Source: Geomobilibacter sp964431365
Lineage (GTDB): Bacteria > Desulfobacterota > Desulfuromonadia > Geobacterales > DSM-12255
Length of the DNA stretch: 60,906 bases
Assembly (NCBI GenBank): GCA_964431365.1
Contig: CAYSJJ010000014.1
Coordinates: forward strand, 1-60,906
Reading direction: 5' to 3'
The position numbers and the translations under genes are program-made. The notes beneath the pieces were generated by a model. It saw only the letters and a program-made list of their open reading frames with translations. It was not told the DNA's origin and made no database searches. Positions 50,668 to 57,954 of the stretch are shown piece after piece; positions within the stretch are counted from its first letter, which is position 1, and each line of letters begins with the position of its first letter.

Positions 50668-52017
50668 CTAGTAATTACACGGTGACACAGATTTGATAGT
50701 CTCCACCATGTAACCCAACATCTCTTCCGTCATCCCCGGATAGACGCCCACCCAGAAGGTATCATTCATGATCCGGTCGGTGATCGCCAACTCGCCGATA
50801 ACGCGGTAGCCGACGCCTGATTTTCTCATCTCATCGAAACAGGGATGCTTGATCAGGTTGCCGGCAAAGAGCATTCTGGTCTGAATCCCTTTGTTTTCCA
50901 GCTGGGTTACGATACTCTCGCGCGTCAATCCCGAACCTTCACGGACTGTTAGCAGAAAACCAAACCAGGAAGGGTCCGAATTCGCGGTTGCCTCCGGAAG
51001 GATAAAACGCTCGTCCAGACTGGAGAGCCCTTCACGGAGCACTCTCCAGTTCTTGCGACGGGCCTCGATAAAAGCGGGCAGCTTCTGCAGCTGGGCGCAG
51101 CCGATGGCGGCCTGCATGTCGGTCACCTTCAGGTTGTAGCCGAAATGGGAGTAGACATATTTGTGGTCGTAGCCGAAGGGGAGTTCGCCGAACTGCTGAC
51201 CGAAACGGTTGCCGCAGGTGTTGTCACGCCCTGAAGGGCACCAGCAGTCGCGCCCCCAGTCACGGAACGACTCTACGATCCTCCTGAGTTGGATGTCGTC
51301 TGTGTACACGGCCCCCCCCTCCCCCATGGTCATGTGGTGGGGGGGGTAGAAGCTGGAGGTGCCCAGATGGCCTATGGTGCCTGTGTAGAACCATTCCCCG
51401 TTGATGCAGTACCGTGAGCCGAGGGCATCACAGTTGTCCTCGATCAGCCAGAGGCCGTGACGGTCGCAGAATGCCCGGACCGCCAGGATATCAAAGGGGT
51501 TTCCCAGGGTGTGGGCCACCATAACGGCCTTCGTTCGGGGTGACAGTGCCGCTTCCAGCAGGGTAACGTCAATGTTATACGTGGGGAGGGTGACATCGAC
51601 GAACACCGGCACCGCTCCGAACTGAATGATGGGAGCTATGGTCGTCGGGAAACCGGCAGCCACCGTAATGATCTCGTCCCCCGGGCGGATGCGGCGATCC
51701 GCCAGCTTCGGCGAGGTCAGTGCCATGAAGGCCAGGAGGTTGGCCGAGGAACCGGAATTGGTGAGGGAGCAGTAACTGGCGCCGAGGAACCGGGCAAATT
51801 CGGTCTCGAACCGTTCCGCATAACGGCCGGTGGTAAGCCAGAAGTCGAGAGAGGCGTCAATGAGCGCGGCAATCTCCTCTTCGTCGAACACCCGTCCGCC
51901 GTACGGTATGCGACTCCCCGGTGAAAATGGCGACCGTTGGGCATGGGCATGCCGGTAATGGGCGACCGCAGCCGCTATCGCCTGATGCCGCAACGTCTGT
52001 TCTACCTGGTCATTCAC
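50668..52017 (-). CDS. rfbH: CDP-4-keto-6-deoxyglucose 3-dehydrase (RfbH/DdhC, E1)
   Basis: A 449-aa pyridoxamine-phosphate and [2Fe-2S] enzyme that removes the C-3 hydroxyl of CDP-4-keto-6-deoxyglucose. In SSFYPPHHMTMGEGG a His replaces the usual PLP-binding Lys, the hallmark of this class. The Cys set in DCWCPSGRDNTCGNRF matches the iron-sulfur site. The frame is open further upstream, but GTG 52017 follows GGGAG and overlaps the rfbG stop; this gives the normal family length. No E3 reductase partner is in the window. Confidence 0.94.
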   Translation of the reverse strand: MNDQVEQTLRHQAIAAAVAHYRHAHAQRSPFSPGSRIPYGGRVFDEEEIAALIDASLDFWLTTGRYAERFETEFARFLGASYCSLTNSGSSANLLAFMALTSPKLADRRIRPGDEIITVAAGFPTTIAPIIQFGAVPVFVDVTLPTYNIDVTLLEAALSPRTKAVMVAHTLGNPFDILAVRAFCDRHGLWLIEDNCDALGSRYCINGEWFYTGTIGHLGTSSFYPPHHMTMGEGGAVYTDDIQLRRIVESFRDWGRDCWCPSGRDNTCGNRFGQQFGELPFGYDHKYVYSHFGYNLKVTDMQAAIGCAQLQKLPAFIEARRKNWRVLREGLSSLDERFILPEATANSDPSWFGFLLTVREGSGLTRESIVTQLENKGIQTRMLFAGNLIKHPCFDEMRKSGVGYRVIGELAITDRIMNDTFWVGVYPGMTEEMLGYMVETIKSVSPCNY

Positions 52018-53122
52018 CGTCCGCTCCCAGAGAAAACGGCGGCACTGCTCCTGACATCGCCACCAACTCCTCATACCGCTTGATCTGATTCTGCGTGAAG
52101 TCATTCATGTCGACATTTCCCGCGTGCTGGCGCCGATACCAGGCAATGGTCCAATCAAGAGCCGTCTCCAAGCTGAGAGCCGGAAACCACCCCAGCCGTG
52201 CGCGGGACTTGGAGCAGTCAAGCTTCAGAAAACGCGCCTCGTGGGGGTGCTGACGAGCGTCGGTTTCCCATGCGGCGCCGTCTCCCCAGAGCTGGCTCCC
52301 CTTATCAACCACCCTGCCGACGGGCCAGGCATCCTCGTCCCGCGGGCCGAAATTCCACGCTTCGGCAAAATCCGCCCCGTCCTTCCAGAGTCGCTCGCCA
52401 AGCATCATATACCCGCGCAACGGCTCCAGAACATGCTGCCAGGGGCGTATCGCATTCGGATAGCGGATGCTCAGGCACTGCCGCCGTGACCAGGCTTTCA
52501 CCATGTCTGGGATGAGCCTGGCATCAGCCCAGTCCCCGCCACCGATGACGTTGCCGGCACGGACAGACGCCACGGCAACTCCGCTCTCAGCAAGGAATGA
52601 CCGTCGGTAGGAGGCGGTCACCAACTCGGCGCATCCCTTGCTGCTGGAATAGGGGTCATCCCCCCCCATGGGGTCGTTTTCGCGGTAGCCCCAGCACCAC
52701 TCCTTGTTTTCATAGCATTTATCACTAGTTACAATGACGGCAGCGCGAATTGAGGGTGTAGATCGGACCGATTCCAGGAAGTTTACGGTCCCCATTACGT
52801 TGACGTCGAAGGTCTCTGCAGGAGAGGCATAGGACGAGCGGACGAGAGGCTGGGCGGCAAAGTGAAAGGCGATCTCGGGGGAGACATCAGCCATGGCATC
52901 CTTAAGTCTGCCAGGCTCCCTGATGTCGGCAATCGTGGAGATCACCCCGTCACCGGTTCTGGCCGCGGCAAAAATGCCGTTCTCGTGCGACGGTGCCAAC
53001 GCAAAGCCCGAAACATCCGCGCCTAACCGTTTCAGCCAGAGAGCAAGCCACCCTCCCTTAAACCCGGTGTGCCCGGTGAGAAAAACCGATTTTCCTTTCC
53101 AGAACGACCCGTTCACTGCCAT
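52010..53122 (-). CDS. rfbG: CDP-glucose 4,6-dehydratase
   Basis: A 370-aa SDR that converts CDP-glucose to CDP-4-keto-6-deoxyglucose. VFLTGHTGFKGGWLALWL is the family NAD motif; PYSSSKGCAELVTASYR gives the Tyr-x3-Lys; RPWQHVLEPLRGYMML is characteristic. ATG 53122 overlaps the rfbF stop by 10 nt and is chosen over an upstream in-frame start. Confidence 0.95.
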   Translation of the reverse strand: MAVNGSFWKGKSVFLTGHTGFKGGWLALWLKRLGADVSGFALAPSHENGIFAAARTGDGVISTIADIREPGRLKDAMADVSPEIAFHFAAQPLVRSSYASPAETFDVNVMGTVNFLESVRSTPSIRAAVIVTSDKCYENKEWCWGYRENDPMGGDDPYSSSKGCAELVTASYRRSFLAESGVAVASVRAGNVIGGGDWADARLIPDMVKAWSRRQCLSIRYPNAIRPWQHVLEPLRGYMMLGERLWKDGADFAEAWNFGPRDEDAWPVGRVVDKGSQLWGDGAAWETDARQHPHEARFLKLDCSKSRARLGWFPALSLETALDWTIAWYRRQHAGNVDMNDFTQNQIKRYEELVAMSGAVPPFSLGADGE

Positions 53123-53892
53123 ATCTTCCACTGCGCCTCCCCCGAATGCCAGAGGCGCTCCAGCTCTTCCTTGTCTCGCAAGGCATCCATGCACTTCCAG
53201 AAACCGTGGTGCTTATACGCAATGAGCTCATGGTCAAGTGCCAGGTTCTCCAGCGGGTCCTGCTCCCACATCGTATGGTCCGCATCTGCCGGCAAATAGG
53301 AGAAGACCTCGGGCTTCAGCACGAAAAAGCCCCCGTTGATCCACCCGCCATCGCCCAACGGCTTCTCCTTGAAGCTCGATACGTGACTGTCGTCATCCAT
53401 GCCGAGCAGGCCGAAGCGGCCGGCCGGCTGCACAGCAGTCACGGTCGCGATCTTGCCGTGGGAACGGTGAAACGAAATCAGTTCGTGGAGGTTTACGTCT
53501 GCCAGACCGTCGCCGTAGGTGAGCAGGAATTCCTCCTTCCCCACATACTGCTGCACACGTTTTAGTCGGCCTGCGGTTTGCGTGCTGAGTCCCGTTTCCA
53601 CCAGGGTGACGCGGAACTTCTCGGTGTTTGTTTGGTGAACCTCAAAGCTGTTGGTCTGTAGGTTGAAGGTGACGTCGGAGTTGTAGAGATAATAGTTCAT
53701 GAAATACTGCTTGATCATGAACCCCTTGTAGCCGAGACAGATGATGAACTCGTTGAAGCCTTGGGCCTCGTAGATCTTCATGAGGTGCCAAAGTATTGGC
53801 TTCTCCCCGATTTCAATCATGGGCTTGGGCCTCAGGTACGACTCTTCTGAAATCCTTGTACCAAGGCCTCCTGCGAAGATGACGACTTTCAT
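53113..53892 (-). CDS. rfbF: Glucose-1-phosphate cytidylyltransferase
   Basis: A 259-aa nucleotidyltransferase making CDP-glucose from CTP and glucose 1-phosphate, the entry step for 3,6-dideoxyhexoses. MKVVIFAGGLGTRISEESYL is the diagnostic start, with RPKPMIEIGEKPILWHLMKI following and GGFFVLKPEVF later. GGGAG precedes ATG 53892. First gene of the - strand sugar operon. The 261 bp upstream to the divergent YqaA-like gene hold no gene that I can support; promoters must lie there, but none is clear. Confidence 0.95.
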   Translation of the reverse strand: MKVVIFAGGLGTRISEESYLRPKPMIEIGEKPILWHLMKIYEAQGFNEFIICLGYKGFMIKQYFMNYYLYNSDVTFNLQTNSFEVHQTNTEKFRVTLVETGLSTQTAGRLKRVQQYVGKEEFLLTYGDGLADVNLHELISFHRSHGKIATVTAVQPAGRFGLLGMDDDSHVSSFKEKPLGDGGWINGGFFVLKPEVFSYLPADADHTMWEQDPLENLALDHELIAYKHHGFWKCMDALRDKEELERLWHSGEAQWKIWQ

Positions 53893-54153
53893 GACGGCTC
53901 CCGACTCAGGTTTTCGATTACATTGCACCAAAATACGACTTGCGTTAGCAACTGTCGTACCATCAGCCTAACGCACTGTTTTTCTGAACAAACCGCTAAA
54001 AACCATCATCCAGGACAGAAATATAGCCAATAAATTGACTCCGATTAAGAAAAGATGCCCGCGACGAGTTTTGACAGAGTCAGTGACAATTCCATTCAGC
54101 TATGCAACTAGCTTTTTTTTGACTTCTCCCTCCCCTTTCTATATTGTGACACC

Positions 54154-54612
54154 ATGCTTCAACTGGCTGGCGATTACGGTTATTCCGCCCTCTTTGCAAC
54201 CAGCTTCCTGGCTGCAACCATCATCCCCCTCGGCTCTGAATGGCTGCTGATCGCCATGATACTGCAGCATTTCAACCCGGTTTCAGCCGTAACCGTTGCC
54301 ACCGCCGGAAACTACCTTGGTGCACTCACCACCTACTTCCTCGGCCTGTTCGGCAGTCAATTCCTGATCACCAGGTTCCTGCGTATAGATTCCGTCCAAC
54401 AGGAGAAGGCCGAACGCTTTTACCAACGCTACGGCAGCTGGTCGCTCCTTCTCTCCTGGCTCCCCGTGATCGGCGACCCCCTATGCCTGGTGGGAGGCAT
54501 CCTGAAGGTGCCGTTCGCTCGCTTCTCGCTCCTGGTGCTGGCCGGCAAGGCCGCCAGGTATGCCGTTGTAGCCTATCTCACCCTCCAGGGCGCAGCCATT
54601 CTGAACAAGTGA
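54154..54612 (+). CDS. YqaA/DedA-like membrane protein
   Basis: A 152-aa integral membrane protein with four or five hydrophobic segments. The conserved pattern of YqaA proteins is visible: FLAATIIPLGSEWLLIAMIL, AGNYLGALTTYFLG, WSLLLSWLPVIGDPLCLVGG and a basic LAGKAARY near the end. The superfamily includes DedA/VTT proteins linked to lipid scrambling. The stop is 11 nt before the M16 peptidase start, so the two are probably co-transcribed. Confidence 0.85.
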   Translation: MLQLAGDYGYSALFATSFLAATIIPLGSEWLLIAMILQHFNPVSAVTVATAGNYLGALTTYFLGLFGSQFLITRFLRIDSVQQEKAERFYQRYGSWSLLLSWLPVIGDPLCLVGGILKVPFARFSLLVLAGKAARYAVVAYLTLQGAAILNK

Positions 54613-54623
54613 CCAACTCATCC

Positions 54624-55913
54624 ATGATCAAATACCGGAAACAAACCCTCAAGAACGGCCTCCGCATGGTGGCGGTGGAGATGCCGAACCTACACAGTGT
54701 CGAAGTCGCCCTCTACGTCAAGGTCGGCAGCCGCAACGACCCTTCCGCCAAGGCGGGACTTGCCCATTTCCTCGAGCATATGCTCTTCCGGGGTACGGCC
54801 GAGCATCCGACCAACCTTGAACTGGAGACTGCCTTCGAGGCGATCGGCGGTAGTGTCAATGCTTCGACAGACGAGGAGTGCACCTGCTACTTCTCAAAGA
54901 TCCATCCGGACCATATCGGAGAGGGGGTTGCCCTCTTTTCTTCCATGCTGCTGCGCCCCACCCTGCAGGGAATCGACGTCGAAAAGCGCATCATCACCGA
55001 AGAGGCGCTGGAGGATCTCAACGACAAGGGGGAGGAAATCAACACCAGCACCCTTGCCAGCCGCCTTCTCTGGCCCGATCACTCCCTCGGGCAGCCGACG
55101 GTCGGCTCCCTGGAAAGCATCCCGACGTTTACCCATGCCGACCTTGCCCATCACCTGTCGACCTATTACGTACCAGGGAACTGTGTGCTCGTTGCCGCAG
55201 GCAAGGTAGATACCGGCACATTCTTCTCCGCCGGAGAGTCCGCCTTCGGCGGTTGGCAGGGGTCGGCGCCTCCGCCCCTGGTCCCGGTGACGACAGAGCC
55301 CGCTGTCGGCCCCTGCAGCCACTTCGTCGCCGATCCTGACAGTCAGGTCCACCTCCAACTGGCTTTTCGTGGTGTTGCCCGCAGCGACCGGCGCTTCATG
55401 GCCGCACGGCTCACCCGGCGCATTCTCTGCGGCGGCGGCAGTTCCCGTCTCCACCTGAACCTCCGCGAGAGGCTCGGCATCGTCTATTCGGTGGATGCGT
55501 ACATCGCTGCCTACGAAGAGACCGGGGCATTTTCCATAGACCTGGCCACGGCGCCGGAGAACCTCGCCAAGGCAGTCAGCGAGGTACTGGCCGAGACCAG
55601 ACGGCTCTGTCTGGGAGAATTGGACAAGGCAGAACTTGAGAGGGTCAGACAGGGGTACTTCTTTGACCTGGAGTACAGCAGGGATTCCGGCTACGAGATG
55701 CAGGTGCGCTACGGATGGGGTGAGCTGATGGAGGTGGGGCGGGACATCGAGGCCGACCACGCCGAGGCGGCCTCCCTCTCTGCCGAGGATATCTGCCGGG
55801 CAGCCGGCGAACTCTTCAGCAGAGAGAACCTCCACCTGGTGGTCGTAGGACCGTGGAGCAAGTCCGACCGCAAGAAAGTCCGGGAGATTCTGGCAGCATA
55901 CTCAACAACCTGA
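54624..55913 (+). CDS. M16-family zinc peptidase
   Basis: A 429-aa M16B-type peptidase. The inverted zinc motif HxxEH is in GLAHFLEHMLFRGTAEHPTN (quoted in part), with the third ligand Glu expected in ITEEALEDLNDKGEE. The C-terminal half has the family R/Y region in SSRLHLNLRERLGIVYSVDA. No signal peptide is seen, so it is probably cytoplasmic. ATG 54624 is chosen; GTG 54609 overlapping the upstream stop is an alternative. Its stop directly abuts the stop of the convergent gene. Confidence 0.92.
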   Translation: MIKYRKQTLKNGLRMVAVEMPNLHSVEVALYVKVGSRNDPSAKAGLAHFLEHMLFRGTAEHPTNLELETAFEAIGGSVNASTDEECTCYFSKIHPDHIGEGVALFSSMLLRPTLQGIDVEKRIITEEALEDLNDKGEEINTSTLASRLLWPDHSLGQPTVGSLESIPTFTHADLAHHLSTYYVPGNCVLVAAGKVDTGTFFSAGESAFGGWQGSAPPPLVPVTTEPAVGPCSHFVADPDSQVHLQLAFRGVARSDRRFMAARLTRRILCGGGSSRLHLNLRERLGIVYSVDAYIAAYEETGAFSIDLATAPENLAKAVSEVLAETRRLCLGELDKAELERVRQGYFFDLEYSRDSGYEMQVRYGWGELMEVGRDIEADHAEAASLSAEDICRAAGELFSRENLHLVVVGPWSKSDRKKVREILAAYSTT

Positions 55914-57389
55914 TCAATACTCCACCTCCACGACCTCGGCCTTGAGCCTGCCGACGAGGCTGGCAATCGGCGCCATCTCCTCCACCCCATCCCCCTCTGC
56001 CAGCTTGACATGCGTAGCGTCGGCCGGAACCTGGCCGAAGGTGGGATCGACCGCCACCCACTCGCCGGCATAGCTTTCAGCCCAGCTGTGGTAGAGAAAT
56101 CCTTTGCCCGGGAGGTACACCAGTCCCGAAACGAAGCGGGTCGGAATTCCAGCGGCGCGGGCAAGGGAGACATAGAGCCGGGCATGTACCTGGCAGTTAC
56201 CGGTACGCGTCTTCAGGGTTTCCAGGGGGGACTGGCTGTCGGTAACCGACTCGCGAACTGATTCCGACACCCAGCCGGTCAGCTTGGCGATCTTCTCGCC
56301 CGGTGTTACGGCCGTCGAGACGATCTCGGTAGCCACCCTCCTGATCTCCGGATGTTCGGGAATGATCCTGAGGGTTCCCTGGAGATAGCCCGCCATCCCT
56401 TCGGAAGGTGCGCCTCCCTGCTCGATCGGGAGCTGACGCGGGGTCATGGTGACGATCACTGATCCGTTGCCATCCCGGCGCACCTGCTGACCGGCACCGT
56501 CCGGCAGCGTCACCCCTTCGGGAACCCCTGAGATACTGACGCTAAGACGCTTCAGTCCCTCGGGACGTTCGATCGGCTTGGCGAGTTTTATCAGACTGTA
56601 GTCGAGGGCAAAGTCGCGGCGCGATACGGCAGCATCCAGTAGCGACAGGCGAGCTAGGTCACGCTCCTCGGCGACCGTCAGGATCAGTCCGTCACGAACC
56701 GACTCACGCACCGTATTGCCGGTCCTCTCCACCCAGACGTCGTTGTCCACCAGCGAATAGAGATCGTTACGCAGGTGGAGCAACTCCTTGCCGTCCGCCC
56801 CCTTCTCCAGGGCGACCGCTTCCACGCTGACATCCTTCACCTTGACGCTTTCCACATCCAGCATCTGCAGCCGATACTTCCTGCCGGGGACAAACCCCTT
56901 CACCAAGGGGTACAGGTTCAGGACCGGCGGCGGATAGACCCCGGCTTTCGCCTTGAGCAGCTTCTCCTTGATACCGTCGGCAGTTTCGACCGTAACCCTG
57001 ACCCCCTTGGCGTCCACCTTCCCGCGAAGTTTCATGGAACTTTTGTCAATGACCTGCTCCACACTGAAGGAGCGGAGCGTCATGTCACGGTTCACCAGAT
57101 ACTCCTCCCTGGCCGAGGCCTCCCGGCTGAACCCAAGGACCACCATCCGCGCACTCCCATTGCTTGCGATGCGATAGCCGTCGGGACGCTCCTCTATCTG
57201 CAGTTGGGCAAAACCGACCCGTTCGCCCCCCATGGAGATCGCAAACCAGCGCTCGCCGAGCGGCAACTGTGCAAGAGGGGCGATCCCCTTGCCGGCAGCC
57301 AGGCAGGTGAAGGAGGTGAACAGGAGGAGAACGAAGAGAAAAAGGCCGGAGGATATCCGGCCTGGCAGGAGAGCTCTGTTAGTGGTCAT
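55914..57389 (-). CDS. Exported transglutaminase-like domain protein
   Basis: A 491-aa protein with a signal peptide (LFLFVLLLFTSFTCLAAG). The C-terminal transglutaminase-like domain (about 360-460) has the Cys-His-Asp triad: RTGNCQVHARLYVSLARAAG, LYHSWAESY and WVAVDPTFGQ. The first 350 residues are a beta-rich region (FAISMGGERVGFAQLQIEER) common to this family. Probably a periplasmic peptidase or amidase-like enzyme; the substrate is unknown. Zero-gap convergent with the M16 gene. Confidence 0.87.
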   Translation of the reverse strand: MTTNRALLPGRISSGLFLFVLLLFTSFTCLAAGKGIAPLAQLPLGERWFAISMGGERVGFAQLQIEERPDGYRIASNGSARMVVLGFSREASAREEYLVNRDMTLRSFSVEQVIDKSSMKLRGKVDAKGVRVTVETADGIKEKLLKAKAGVYPPPVLNLYPLVKGFVPGRKYRLQMLDVESVKVKDVSVEAVALEKGADGKELLHLRNDLYSLVDNDVWVERTGNTVRESVRDGLILTVAEERDLARLSLLDAAVSRRDFALDYSLIKLAKPIERPEGLKRLSVSISGVPEGVTLPDGAGQQVRRDGNGSVIVTMTPRQLPIEQGGAPSEGMAGYLQGTLRIIPEHPEIRRVATEIVSTAVTPGEKIAKLTGWVSESVRESVTDSQSPLETLKTRTGNCQVHARLYVSLARAAGIPTRFVSGLVYLPGKGFLYHSWAESYAGEWVAVDPTFGQVPADATHVKLAEGDGVEEMAPIASLVGRLKAEVVEVEY

Positions 57390-57400
57390 CGTGTCAGTCG

Positions 57401-57619
57401 CTATTCGGTAAAAATGGGTTCTTTTGCCGTTTCAGGCCGCTTCTCGGTATGTTTCAATGCGCACTGGCAGCCGGACTCGGTCCGCCCCGCGTCCCGCTCC
57501 TGGGCAGAGCGCTGTTTCTTCACCAGGAACGTCGCGTAATCCAGGAGTTCCTTCTGGGCATCGGGCGCCAGATTTCGAAAATCCGCCAGCAGTTTCTGTT
57601 CGTCCATCTGTAACGTCAT
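57401..57619 (-). CDS. Small hypothetical protein
   Basis: A 72-aa charged protein. The first half is a predicted helix (DFRNLAPDAQKELLDYATFL) of a kind seen in DUF2281-like and antitoxin-like proteins; the rest is low-complexity and includes one CxC (SGCQCALK). A strong AGGGAGG precedes ATG 57619, which is preferred over the upstream in-frame start at 57646. It lies 12 nt upstream of the transglutaminase gene. Function unknown. Confidence 0.65.
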   Translation of the reverse strand: MTLQMDEQKLLADFRNLAPDAQKELLDYATFLVKKQRSAQERDAGRTESGCQCALKHTEKRPETAKEPIFTE

Positions 57620-57954
57620 GGGTTCCTCCCTTACGTGCTTAGCCATCTTATATCACAAAGTCGCCGTACCCGCAATTGACCTGGACCGACAGAATAATCG
57701 CCGGTTTCTGCCGGCCGCACCGGCAGACGGTGGCCACAAACTACATAAAACTTCGTTGCCGACATATCGCATTGGGTGTATATTTATATCAAAAGAAAAT
57801 AATTGCGAGAGCCGAAAGGCTCTCATTATGCCCTAGTCGACTTGCCCTCCTAGTCACTAGGGTGTTTTTTGTTCACCTCCCACCGATTGTGTGCCAAACC
57901 TTGCACATTTTTTTCAGATCCACTATGCTGCTCTAAATCCCGAGGAGCGTTGCC
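57620..57954. other. 335-bp divergent intergenic region with hairpins
   Basis: It separates the small - strand gene from the + strand sigma-54 regulator. It holds two clean inverted repeats: tctgccgg/ccggcaga at 57707-57727 and gagagcc-GAAA-ggctctc at 57807-57824. A weaker ccct/aggg stem followed by TTTTTT lies at 57847-57871. No gene, riboswitch or clear promoter could be assigned. Confidence 0.5.

Noticed and set aside
54071..54147. Sigma-70 promoter (TTGACT-N17-TATTGT) for the YqaA-like gene
   Set aside because: Its start would fall on the ATG itself with no leader, and the alternative TTGACA at 54071 has no -10 at acceptable spacing.
57885..57925. Sigma-54 promoter before the hydrogenase-like regulator (tgtgccaaaccttgcac)
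   Set aside because: The TTGC part fits a -12 element, but the -24 position lacks the obligatory GG.
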